Positions 45,884-53,798 of a stretch of DNA of 64,000 bases are shown piece after piece. The notes under the pieces are model-generated. The model was given only the letters and a program-made list of their open reading frames with translations, did not search any database and was not told the origin of the DNA. This DNA comes from Rhodococcus phenolicus (GTDB taxonomy: Bacteria > Actinomycetota > Actinomycetes > Mycobacteriales > Mycobacteriaceae), in assembly GCF_001646785.1 (NCBI RefSeq), contig NZ_LRRH01000008.1, forward strand, positions 62,001 to 126,000, given 5' to 3'. Made by a program: the position numbers and the translations under genes. Within the stretch, counting starts at the first letter, position 1. The number at the start of each line of letters is the position of its first letter.

Positions 45884-47119
45884 TCAGTGGCCGATGCGGC
45901 GTTCGGTCGGTTGGACGACCGGGCCGACCTGTTCGACGTGGCGACGCCAGGCCGTGATCGACAGGTCGGGACGGTAGAGCCGTTCCGGCGGGGCATCGGT
46001 GACGTTCACCATCCACGCGTCCTGGCGGGTGAACTGGCCGTGGAACAACCAGCGGAACGCGGCGAGATACTTCGCCTTGAAAGCCAGTGCGGTCAGGCCC
46101 GTCTCGAATCGAACCATGAGCTGGACGTAGCGCACGTGGTCGGCGTCGACCGGGACGTACCACTCGTAGTGGATGAACTTCGGGTACGCAACACGCAGCA
46201 GGCCGGGCATGCGGACCGACACGAAACCGGGGATGTTCATCCCGGCGATCACCGGGTTCGCGTCGCCGTTCTTGCCCGGGTGGTCCGGCAACGGGATGCG
46301 CTTCCACCACCGCTTGTTGGTGAACGTGCCCACGCCGGGGAACTCCGCCTCCCAGTGGATCTTGTCCTGCACCCGGACGAGCCACCCGTCCTTCTCGACG
46401 ATGCGGGTCTCGTTCCAGGTCGGCATGACCTTGAACAGACGCCACAACGCCGTGTTGTGAAGGTATTTCGCGTGTCCCTCGTCGAATCCGTTCTCGGCGG
46501 CGAACCGCCAGTTGCCCTCGCGGACCTCCGTCCGGCCACCGAGGACGAGCGTGTTGTCGGTGAGTTCGGCGGGAATGTCGCGTTCGACGGGGGGCGCCGG
46601 GTTCTCCGGTGTCACCTCGCCGATGTAGACCCACAGCAGACCGAGCCGTTCCTCGACGGGATACGTCGCGACCGAGAGTTTGCCGCAGATGGGGCTGTCC
46701 GGCCCGTCGGTGATGACGGCCTTCAGCTTGCCGTCGTCGGTGCCGAAGGTCCAGCCGTGGTACGCGCAGCTGATCGTGCCGGGGAACTCGCGTCGCCCGT
46801 GGGACAGGGGCACGCCGCGGTGCGGGCACCGGTCGTGGAGTCCGCGCACGACGTCGCCGTCCCGGACGAGCACGATGCGCTCACCTGCCAGGGTGATCGG
46901 CACGGGATCGTCGCCGACCTGATGGGCCCAGATCGTGGGGTACCAGTAGTTGCGGAAGCCGTGCGCCGCCGCGTTGTAGGTCGGCCACGACGTCCAGTCG
47001 GCGCCTTCCTGCACGGGCGGCCCGGGCTCCACGGGAGTCGTGTTGCCGGCCTTCGCGTTACGTGATCGTGCGGGCCGGCGGGGCGCGACGTCAGGAGTCT
47101 CCGAGGTGGGTGCGCTCAC
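45884..47119 (-). CDS. Rieske ring-hydroxylating oxygenase, single-subunit type
   Basis: Oxygenase component of 411 residues. Rieske ligands Cys98, His100, Cys118, His121 (RCPHRG...CAYHGW); iron site N210...D213-x2-His216-x4-His221 in AAENGFDEGHAKYLH. Similar in layout to phthalate- and carbazole-type oxygenases that lack a beta subunit. It should hydroxylate or demethylate an aromatic substrate using electrons from the reductase encoded just upstream. GTG 47119 has GGAGG 5 bp before. A 40-residue N-terminal extension is low-complexity and basic. Confidence 0.88.
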   Translation of the reverse strand: MSAPTSETPDVAPRRPARSRNAKAGNTTPVEPGPPVQEGADWTSWPTYNAAAHGFRNYWYPTIWAHQVGDDPVPITLAGERIVLVRDGDVVRGLHDRCPHRGVPLSHGRREFPGTISCAYHGWTFGTDDGKLKAVITDGPDSPICGKLSVATYPVEERLGLLWVYIGEVTPENPAPPVERDIPAELTDNTLVLGGRTEVREGNWRFAAENGFDEGHAKYLHNTALWRLFKVMPTWNETRIVEKDGWLVRVQDKIHWEAEFPGVGTFTNKRWWKRIPLPDHPGKNGDANPVIAGMNIPGFVSVRMPGLLRVAYPKFIHYEWYVPVDADHVRYVQLMVRFETGLTALAFKAKYLAAFRWLFHGQFTRQDAWMVNVTDAPPERLYRPDLSITAWRRHVEQVGPVVQPTERRIGH

Positions 47120-47186
47120 AATTCCTCCAATATTTCGTTCCGGCACCCGGGTGATCCGGTCGTGAAAGTGCCGTATGCGCAGTTGT

Positions 47187-48131
47187 TCACAGGTCGACCA
47201 CGAGTTCGGCGCTCGACGCGCGCGAGACACAGGGATAGACGATGTCGGTGCGTTCCGTGTCGAGGAGCGCATCGCGGTGAAGCGGCCTGCCGTCGAGAAC
47301 CCGCGTCTCGCAGCTTCCGCAGACGCCGTCCCGGCACGCGTTCGGCAGTGCGATGCCGGCCGCGTCCAGGACATCGAGAGCCGAGCAGTCGGCGGGCACG
47401 GTCAGACGCAGACCGGAGCGGGCGAGCACCAGGTCGAACGCCTGCAGATCGTCCTCGTCGTCGCGCGGACTAGCCGAGAACCGCTCGACGTGCAGCGTGC
47501 CCGCCGGCCATGCGGAGCACCGATCCTCCACTGCCGCAATCAATCCCTCGGGACCACAGCAGTAGACGGCACTGCCGTCGGCCGGCTCGCCGAGCGCCGC
47601 ATCCAGATCCGGGTGTCCGGACTCGTCGAACGGCCGCACCTCGACGCGGTCGCCGTAGCCGTCCAGTTCCGCGAGATAGGCCATGGACCTGCGGGAGCGG
47701 CCGCCGTAGATCAGCCGCCAGTTCCGGCCTTCGGCGTGCAGTCTCCGGATCATCGGGAGCAGCGGCGTGATTCCCACGCCGCCCGCGATCATCAGGTAGT
47801 CGCTCGCCTCGACGAGCGGGAAGTTGTTGCGGGGACCCCCGATTTCGACGAGGTCGCCGGGCCGCAGCACCGTGTGCACGTAGCGGGAGCCACCCGAGGA
47901 CGCCGGCTCGAGGAGCACTGCGATCCGGTAGCGGTAGCGGTCCTCCGGAGAGCCGACCAGCGAGTACTGCCGTACGTGATCCGGCAACCCGAGGTCGATG
48001 TGCGCGCCCGGCTCCCATGCCGGCAGCGCACGATTCTCCGGATCGGCGAGCTCCACACCGAGCACACAATCCGATTCCCGCCTGAGGGCGACGACCTCGA
48101 GTTCCAGGACGCCGGTATCGCCGTCGATCAT
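47187..48131 (-). CDS. PDR/VanB-type ferredoxin-NAD(P) reductase
   Basis: Reductase of 314 residues with FMN, NAD and plant-type [2Fe-2S] domains in that order. Flavin loop RQYSLVGSPED, NAD loop MIAGGVGITPLLPMIRRL, CCGPEGLI, and cluster ligands Cys266, Cys271, Cys274 and Cys301 (CRDGVCGSC...YPC). It feeds electrons to the Rieske oxygenase. ATG 48131 has GGAGG at proper spacing. First gene of the leftward operon, 18 bp downstream of a CGTACGTTGTACG palindrome. Confidence 0.92.
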   Translation of the reverse strand: MIDGDTGVLELEVVALRRESDCVLGVELADPENRALPAWEPGAHIDLGLPDHVRQYSLVGSPEDRYRYRIAVLLEPASSGGSRYVHTVLRPGDLVEIGGPRNNFPLVEASDYLMIAGGVGITPLLPMIRRLHAEGRNWRLIYGGRSRRSMAYLAELDGYGDRVEVRPFDESGHPDLDAALGEPADGSAVYCCGPEGLIAAVEDRCSAWPAGTLHVERFSASPRDDEDDLQAFDLVLARSGLRLTVPADCSALDVLDAAGIALPNACRDGVCGSCETRVLDGRPLHRDALLDTERTDIVYPCVSRASSAELVVDL

Positions 48132-48148
48132 GTTCACCTCCAAAGGTT

Positions 48149-48161
48149 CGTACGTTGTACG
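48149..48161. promoter_or_regulatory. Candidate TetR operator, reductase promoter
   Basis: CGTACGTTGTACG: perfect 5-bp arms around GTT, 18 bp before the reductase ATG, with another GTAC right after. One of three related 13-bp palindromes. Confidence 0.6.
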
Positions 48162-48250
48162 GTACTTAGAACCCACTCGTCCCGCAACCGTTGACTTCCG
48201 TGCGGCGAACTGGTGTGATGCGGGGCCCTCGGTTCGCCGGAACGATGTCC

Positions 48251-48263
48251 GATACGCTGTATC
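48251..48263. promoter_or_regulatory. Candidate TetR operator, tetR promoter
   Basis: GATACGCTGTATC: perfect arms around GCT, 22 bp upstream of the TetR ATG. Shares the TAC-N3-GTA core with 48149-48161. Confidence 0.55.
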
Positions 48264-48284
48264 CGCGATCAGACGAGGAGTCCC

Positions 48285-48977
48285 ATGCCACGGCCACAGA
48301 ACCGCTCGCAGCGCCGCGACACGCCGCTCACGCCCGAGCTGATCATCGAAGCTGCCCTGCGCCTGTCCGATTCGGAGGCGGATCTCGACCGCCTGACCGT
48401 GCGACGCCTCGCCTCCGACCTGGGTGTGGGTGCGATGACGCTCTACAGCTATTTCCGCAGCAAGGAAGAGATCCTCGACGGCATGGCCGACCACGTGCTC
48501 GGCCGGATGACGCTGCCCGACAAGCCCGATGCCGACCCGGCCGAAGCGCTTCGCACCGTCGGCCGTGCCTTCCTCACGATGATGCGTGAGCATCCGAGCG
48601 TCGTCCGGCTGTTCGCAAGCCGCGTCACCGACAGCCGCGCCGCGCTGCGCGGCGCCATGGAGGCGGTCCTGCAGCGCCTGGTGGACGCCGGCATCCCGGG
48701 GCCCACGGCCGTCCGCTGCTACGGGTTTCTGATCACCTACGCGATCGGTTTCGCCAGCTACCAGGCCCCTCGCCCCTGGGGCAGACTCGACGGGCAGGAC
48801 GACGCCGAGGCGCGGCGCCAGCGCAGCCATTTCTACGCGGCCCTGCCGATCGACGAATTCCCGCAGGTCGTGGGCAATGCCGAGGAAGTCGCCGAACTGG
48901 CGTCCGATTCGCAGTTCGAGGCCGGTCTCAGCGCCTACATCGAGGCAACGGTGCGCGCCCTCCCCGACCGGGCCTGA
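48285..48977 (+). CDS. TetR-family regulator of the aromatic island
   Basis: TetR protein of 230 residues: HTH region LTPELIIEAALRLSDSEADLDRLTVRRLASDLGVGAMTLYSYFRSKEEILDGMADHVL, then a TetR_C-type ligand domain with WGRLDGQDDAEARRQRSHFYAALP. Divergent from the reductase-Rieske operon and upstream of the transporter operon, with similar palindromes before all three units; the likely pathway repressor. Confidence 0.88.
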   Translation: MPRPQNRSQRRDTPLTPELIIEAALRLSDSEADLDRLTVRRLASDLGVGAMTLYSYFRSKEEILDGMADHVLGRMTLPDKPDADPAEALRTVGRAFLTMMREHPSVVRLFASRVTDSRAALRGAMEAVLQRLVDAGIPGPTAVRCYGFLITYAIGFASYQAPRPWGRLDGQDDAEARRQRSHFYAALPIDEFPQVVGNAEEVAELASDSQFEAGLSAYIEATVRALPDRA

Positions 48978-48993
48978 ACCTCTCCGCCACAGG

Positions 48994-49029
48994 GCCGGTT
49001 GCCCCGCGTCTGCACGCGGGGCAACCGGC
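48994..49029 (+). terminator. Hairpin terminator after tetR
   Basis: GCCGGTTGCCCCGCGT pairs perfectly with ACGCGGGGCAACCGGC around CTGC (16 bp), followed by TTCCTCC. Confidence 0.9.
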
Positions 49030-49158
49030 TTCCTCCGTGATGTGCCTGTGGCCGAACCCGCTCCGGCGGGACTGCGGGCACGTCGACGTAAACATCTCGT
49101 CAACTCAGGAAAACAAAGCTCCCGATTCGGCGCCCACCCTTGACACCCGCTCCAAGTC

Positions 49159-49171
49159 CGTACAGAGTACC
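49159..49171. promoter_or_regulatory. Candidate TetR operator, transporter promoter
   Basis: CGTACAGAGTACC: 5-bp arms with one mismatch around AGA; another GTACG follows 7 bp later. Confidence 0.5.
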
Positions 49172-49375
49172 AATCAATGTACGACCGGGTGCCGGGGTCG
49201 TTCACGGCATACATCCCCCAAGGAGAATGTATGCGCGACCTCGCCACACACAGCGACGTAACCGGTTCATACACAGCGGATCTCACTCCGCCGCAGGAGA
49301 CTTCGATCGGCCCCGTCTCCTCGACTCCCCCTGTTCGCTCGGCCGAGTTCCACGGCCCGCCCCCGGAGGACGATC
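49172..49375 (+). other. Long leader of the transporter operon, with SD-preceded ATG
   Basis: Between the operator and the transporter there is an ATG at 49231 after CAAGGAGAATGT, a good ribosome site. Its frame (MRDLATHSDVTGSYTADL...) runs through the leader and into the transporter gene in another frame. It may be a leader peptide frame or simply a 5' UTR. No recognised riboswitch or protein family. Confidence 0.3.
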
Positions 49376-50701
49376 ATGTCCCTCTCGACCAGCCCCACCA
49401 CCGAACGACGCAGACGAGCCGTATTCGCCAGCTGGATCGGCACGACGATCGAGTACTACGACTTCTCCGGCTACGGTCTGGCGGCGTCCCTGATCTTTCC
49501 CACCCTGTTCTTCCCGTCGACGAATCCGGCCGTCGCCACCCTGCTCTCCCTGTCGACATTCGCGGTCGGTTACATCGCGAGACCAGTGGGCGCCGCCGTG
49601 TTCGGTCACTACGGTGACCGGATCGGACGCAAGAAGGCGCTCGTGTTCACCCTCGTCCTGATGGGCGCATCGACCTTCGCGATCGGTCTGCTGCCGACCT
49701 ACGCGCAGATCGGCCTGATCGCTCCGGTACTGCTCGTCGTGGCGCGGCTGCTCCAGGGGTTCTCCGTGGGCGGCGAATACGGTGGCGCGGTCCTGATGAC
49801 CGTCGAGCATTCCGGTGAACGCAAGGGCTTCCTCGGGTCGCTGGTGAACACCGGCGCCACCGCGGGGCTGATTCTCGCGAATGTCGTATTCCTGGCGGTG
49901 TTCCAGCTTCCCGAAGACCACCTGATGTCGTGGGGCTGGAGGGTTCCCTTCCTGCTGAGCGGCATCCTGGTGGTGATCGGCCTCGTCGCCCGGGTCACGT
50001 TGGAAGAGACCCCGGATTTCGAGAAGGCCAAGCAGCACAGTGCCATTCAGCAGCGTCCGCTCGTCGACGTGCTGACGAACCACACCTCGACCGTGCTGTT
50101 GCTCGCTCTCGGGATCGTGGCCGCCGGGACCGCCTTCACCATGACCACCGTGTACTCCCTGAGCTACGGCACCACCGTTCTGGGGCTGAGCAGCGGTACC
50201 ATGCTCGCGGTGCTCCTGCCGGCCACCGTCACCATCCTGATCGGCCTGCCCCTGTTCGGAGCCCTCGCGGACCGCATCGGTGTCCGGAAGGTATTCCTCG
50301 GCGGCGCTGCGTCCCTGGTGGTCCTGCCGTTCTGCTGGTTCGCGCTCATGGAGACCCGCCAGTACGGAATGATGCTCCTCGGCTTCGCCCTGCTGTTCGT
50401 CGGATATTCCGCCAACTACGCGGTGGTGCCCGCCTACTTCTCCCAGGTCTTCCCCGCGTCCGTGCGGTTCACCGGAATGTCGATCGGACTCACGATCGGA
50501 CTCATCGGCGGCAACGCCATCGCCCCCTCGGTGTCCTCGCTCCTGTGGGACGCCACCGGTGGCTGGCTCGGGATCGCGCTCTACATGGCGATCACCGCGG
50601 CGGTCTCGCTCGTCGCCGGACTGTTCCTGCGGCTTCCCGGTACCGGAACCGTGCGCGACGCGTCGTCGGTGGCGGTCTCGGCGGAGGCGAACCGCTCATG
50701 A
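49376..50701 (+). CDS. MHS-type MFS transporter
   Basis: Major facilitator of 441 residues of the metabolite:H+ symporter family (ShiA/ProP-like): SWIGTTIEYYDFSGYGLAASL at the first helix, GHYGDRIGRKKALVFTLVLMG (motif A), LLQGFSVGGEYGGAVLMTVEHSGERKGF typical of MHS members, and 12 helices. ATG 49376 follows GGAGG. It likely imports the aromatic acid metabolised by this island. Stop overlaps the next start (ATGA). Confidence 0.9.
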   Translation: MSLSTSPTTERRRRAVFASWIGTTIEYYDFSGYGLAASLIFPTLFFPSTNPAVATLLSLSTFAVGYIARPVGAAVFGHYGDRIGRKKALVFTLVLMGASTFAIGLLPTYAQIGLIAPVLLVVARLLQGFSVGGEYGGAVLMTVEHSGERKGFLGSLVNTGATAGLILANVVFLAVFQLPEDHLMSWGWRVPFLLSGILVVIGLVARVTLEETPDFEKAKQHSAIQQRPLVDVLTNHTSTVLLLALGIVAAGTAFTMTTVYSLSYGTTVLGLSSGTMLAVLLPATVTILIGLPLFGALADRIGVRKVFLGGAASLVVLPFCWFALMETRQYGMMLLGFALLFVGYSANYAVVPAYFSQVFPASVRFTGMSIGLTIGLIGGNAIAPSVSSLLWDATGGWLGIALYMAITAAVSLVAGLFLRLPGTGTVRDASSVAVSAEANRS

Positions 50702-51540
50702 CATCACCGGCTCTGCTCCGGCACGGTTTCGCCGACACCCGGCACGGACAGGTGCACTATGTCCGGCAGGGACACGGCCTACCGGTGCTCCTGCTCCACC
50801 AAACACCTCGCAGTTGGGACGAGTACCGCGACGTCATCCCGATCCTCGCCCGGGACTTCCACGTGATCGCCATGGACACATTGGGTTTCGGGTCGTCGAC
50901 TCGCCCGCCGACACCGTGGACCGTCGAAACGTTCGCCGAGGGCGTGCTCGACCTGTGCGACGAACTCGGACTGGGTTCGTTCGCACTGGTCGGCCACCAC
51001 ACCGGGGCCGTCGTCGCGGTCGAGGTCGCCGCAACCCGGCCCGACCGCATCGAGGCACTCGTCCTGTCGGGCATGCCGTTCGTCGATGCTCCCCGACGGC
51101 GCGCCGTCGAGCAACGGCCGCCCATCGACCACGTCGTCCCACAGCCCGACGGCTCCCACCTGCTGCAGCTGTGGAACAACCGGGCCCCGTACTACCCATC
51201 GGACCGCCCGGACCTGCTCGACCGGCTGGTGCACGATGCCACCGGCGTTCTCGACGAGGTCGAACACGGGCACGTCGCCGTGAACCGCTATCGGATGGAG
51301 GACCGGATCGGCGCGATCACCGCACCCACGCTGGCCGTGTGCGGGGAACACGACGAGTTCTCGCTACCGGATCAACCGCGAATCGTCGGCGCGATCCCCG
51401 GCGCGCGGGCAACGGTCCTCCCCGACACCGGTGTTCCCGCCGTCGACCATCGGCCGGACCGGTTCGCGGCCGTGGTCCGCGACTTCCTCACCGAATCGAT
51501 CGACCCGAGGGTCCGCGCCCGCGACCCCGAAGGAGCCTGA
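50698..51540 (+). CDS. Alpha/beta-hydrolase-fold protein with His at the nucleophile elbow
   Basis: Protein of 280 residues with a normal fold: PVLLLHQTPRSWDEYRDVIP, VIAMDTLGFGSSTRP, CGEHDEFSLPDQPRIVG. The nucleophile elbow is LVGHHTGAVVA, with His101 where Ser, Asp or Cys is expected, so a classic hydrolase mechanism is unlikely unless another residue serves. Could be a lyase or cofactor-free enzyme of this fold. Translationally coupled to the transporter gene and followed 1 bp later by another hydrolase gene. Confidence 0.8.
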   Translation: MTSPALLRHGFADTRHGQVHYVRQGHGLPVLLLHQTPRSWDEYRDVIPILARDFHVIAMDTLGFGSSTRPPTPWTVETFAEGVLDLCDELGLGSFALVGHHTGAVVAVEVAATRPDRIEALVLSGMPFVDAPRRRAVEQRPPIDHVVPQPDGSHLLQLWNNRAPYYPSDRPDLLDRLVHDATGVLDEVEHGHVAVNRYRMEDRIGAITAPTLAVCGEHDEFSLPDQPRIVGAIPGARATVLPDTGVPAVDHRPDRFAAVVRDFLTESIDPRVRARDPEGA

Positions 51541-51541
51541 C

Positions 51542-52390
51542 ATGGAAACGCACACCCGAACGATCCCCCTGGACGGCGCGCAACTGACCTATCACGTGTC
51601 GCGGCCCGACGCGCCGGGAACCCCGACGATCCTGCTGCATCCGTGGTTCGGCTGCTGGCAGTTCTGGGCCTCGACGATGGACGCGCTGTCGGACCGGCCG
51701 TGCTTCGCAGTCGACTTCTATTCCCTGGCGGGCGAAGGCGGCCGGCCCTCGGCCGGGCCGACCGATCTCGCGGACGCCGTGCTGCGCATGCTCGACGCGG
51801 AACAACTCGACCGGGTCGATGTGGTGGGCAATTCCGTCGGCGGCATCGTCGCCCAGATCATCGCCTCGTCCGTGCCGCAGCGGGTACGGCGCCTCGTCCT
51901 GGTCGGCACCGGAGCGAACACCGTCGGTGCCCTCCCCGCATTCGCGGAAACGGTCGACCGGTGGACTGCGGCGACCCGCGCCGGTGAAGGCCCGTCGCGC
52001 ACAGCGATCGAGGACACCGTCGGAATGCTGTTCACCGGTAGACCACGATCCGACGTGTGGGAGACCTACATCGCGGCCGTGGCCGGCGCCGACGCCGCCT
52101 ACATGGGTTCGGTTCTCACCGCGGCGCGCGCTCTCGACCTCGTGCCCCGGCTGCCCGGCATCACCGCACCGACACTGATCGTCCGTGGGACCGAGGACTG
52201 TGCGCGGACCGCCGAGCATGCCGCCGTCCTGGCGGCCGGGATCCCCGTCGCGCGCTCGATCGAGATGGAAGGCGCCGGGCATTCGCCCATGGTCGACCAT
52301 CCCGCCGACTTCGCACGACTGGTCGCGGAGCACGTCGGCGCCGACATCGACGCCGCCGCAACCCGAACCGCAGCAGCCGGCACCCGATGA
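51542..52390 (+). CDS. Alpha/beta hydrolase
   Basis: Hydrolase of 282 residues: TILLHPWFGCWQFWASTMDAL, VDFYSLAGEGGRPSAGP, nucleophile in VVGNSVGGIVAQI, IVRGTEDCARTAEHA and His in EGAGHSPMVDHPADF. The elbow and His are intact. Overlaps the next start by 4 bp. Possibly an enol-lactone, ester or amide hydrolase of the local pathway. Confidence 0.82.
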   Translation: METHTRTIPLDGAQLTYHVSRPDAPGTPTILLHPWFGCWQFWASTMDALSDRPCFAVDFYSLAGEGGRPSAGPTDLADAVLRMLDAEQLDRVDVVGNSVGGIVAQIIASSVPQRVRRLVLVGTGANTVGALPAFAETVDRWTAATRAGEGPSRTAIEDTVGMLFTGRPRSDVWETYIAAVAGADAAYMGSVLTAARALDLVPRLPGITAPTLIVRGTEDCARTAEHAAVLAAGIPVARSIEMEGAGHSPMVDHPADFARLVAEHVGADIDAAATRTAAAGTR

Positions 52391-53175
52391 GTCTTGGATT
52401 CGGGCACCGCGGCCGGATCGGCCACCTCTACCCCTCGGGTGGATTGTGCGACTACGAAATTCAGCTCATGGCACCCGAGGGAATCCAGCTCGTCACCACC
52501 CGCCTGCCGTTTCCGGCGACCGGGATCGAGGACGACCTGCGTCTCGTCGAGGACCTGGAGTCACACGCCCGGATGCTGGCCGACGCGCAGGTCGACATCA
52601 TCGCACTCAACTGCACCGCGGCCACGCTGCTCGCCGGACCCGAGCGGCTGAATCGGCGGATCACCGACGCGACGGGGATCGAGTCCGTGACCACGATCGA
52701 GGCGGTGCTGGCCGCCCTCGCCGAGACAGCCGTCCGGCGGGTCGCACTCGTGACCCCCTATCCGGAAGACGTCGCCGCCGCCGAGATCGAATATCTGCGT
52801 GCGCACGGAATCGAGGTGACGGCCGATATCGGAATACCCTGTGCGACACCGGTCGAGCAGTCGATGATCGACCCTGCTCGCTGGCGGCGCCTCGCCGAGT
52901 CCGTCGAGCGCGACAACGCAGACGCAATTCTGCTCAGCTGTGCGGGTATTCGAATATCCGGGGAGATCGATGTGATCGAGCGACGGACCGGCCTGCCCGT
53001 GATCACCAGCAATCAAGCCCTGCTGTGGCACATTCTGCGGACGCTCGATGTTGCCCCGCTGCCGGACCGGTTCGGCTCACTGCTCACCGGGCGGTTCCCG
53101 GATCGCGAGGTCGCGAAGTCAGCGCAGCCGGGCGGCGAGCATCCCGGTCAGCGCGTCCAGGCACAGCCGTCGTAG
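52387..53175 (+). CDS. Maleate isomerase / Asp-Glu racemase superfamily protein
   Basis: Protein of 262 residues with the two-cysteine layout of maleate cis-trans isomerase: Cys76 in IIALNCTAATLLAG and Cys185 in AILLSCAGIRISG. Other segments: GRIGHLYPSGGLCDYEIQLMAPEG and VALVTPYPEDVAAAEIEYLRAHGIEV. Arylmalonate decarboxylases share the fold but keep only the second Cys, so an isomerase is preferred. The last 57 bp overlap the convergent tetR gene. A maleate-type end product would fit ring cleavage of a pyridine or gentisate-like compound, which does not match the LigB enzyme simply. Confidence 0.8.
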   Translation: MSLGFGHRGRIGHLYPSGGLCDYEIQLMAPEGIQLVTTRLPFPATGIEDDLRLVEDLESHARMLADAQVDIIALNCTAATLLAGPERLNRRITDATGIESVTTIEAVLAALAETAVRRVALVTPYPEDVAAAEIEYLRAHGIEVTADIGIPCATPVEQSMIDPARWRRLAESVERDNADAILLSCAGIRISGEIDVIERRTGLPVITSNQALLWHILRTLDVAPLPDRFGSLLTGRFPDREVAKSAQPGGEHPGQRVQAQPS

Positions 53176-53703
53176 CTGGGCGGCGGTGATCCTGGGATCC
53201 TCCAGCCACTCGATACACACGCTGCGCACGAACGAGATCCAGCCACGCACCGCGAGCGCGACGAAATCAAGATCGGTCGCATCGGGCCCCAGCGCGTCGA
53301 CGATCCGCTGCTGCTGCACGTCCAGTTCCGCATCGACGATGCCGCGGATGCTCGCGTCGGCGGAACCGGCACCCCGGTTGACTGCCAGCACACCCTGCGC
53401 ATGGGACTCGATGTAGTCCAGGTAGGCGTCCAGGCCCGCCGCGATCCGGTCGTGCACCGACAGTGCCGGATCCGGTTCGGTGACGGCGAGCAACCGGTCG
53501 GACTCGCGTTGCACCACTGCCGCCAGGAAGTCGCGCTTCGTCGGAAAGTAGTGGTACATCAGGCCCCGCGAGACCCCGGCGAGCTCCGCGACTTCCTCGA
53601 TGCGCACGTCCTCGTAGGCGTGCTGCGAGAACAGCCGGGCACCGATGTCGAGCAGTTCGGTGCGCCGCTGGTCGGGGCTCAGTCGTCGCCGCGGGGATGC
53701 CAC
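53119..53703 (-). CDS. TetR-family regulator
   Basis: TetR protein of 194 residues from GTG 53703: QRRTELLDIGARLFSQHAYEDVRIEEVAELAGVSRGLMYHYFPTKRDFLAAVV is a strong HTH. C-terminal domain unassigned. Divergent from the P450 gene 95 bp away, so it probably controls that gene. Its 3' end overlaps the isomerase gene. Confidence 0.85.
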   Translation of the reverse strand: MASPRRRLSPDQRRTELLDIGARLFSQHAYEDVRIEEVAELAGVSRGLMYHYFPTKRDFLAAVVQRESDRLLAVTEPDPALSVHDRIAAGLDAYLDYIESHAQGVLAVNRGAGSADASIRGIVDAELDVQQQRIVDALGPDATDLDFVALAVRGWISFVRSVCIEWLEDPRITAAQLRRLCLDALTGMLAARLR

Positions 53704-53798
53704 ATCGCCAAATCTACTTCTTGACAGGGCGGCGTCCGGGCGTAGCGTGGCTACTGTACGTCGGTTCAATAAGGGTTCGACTGTCCGGGGGACGCACC

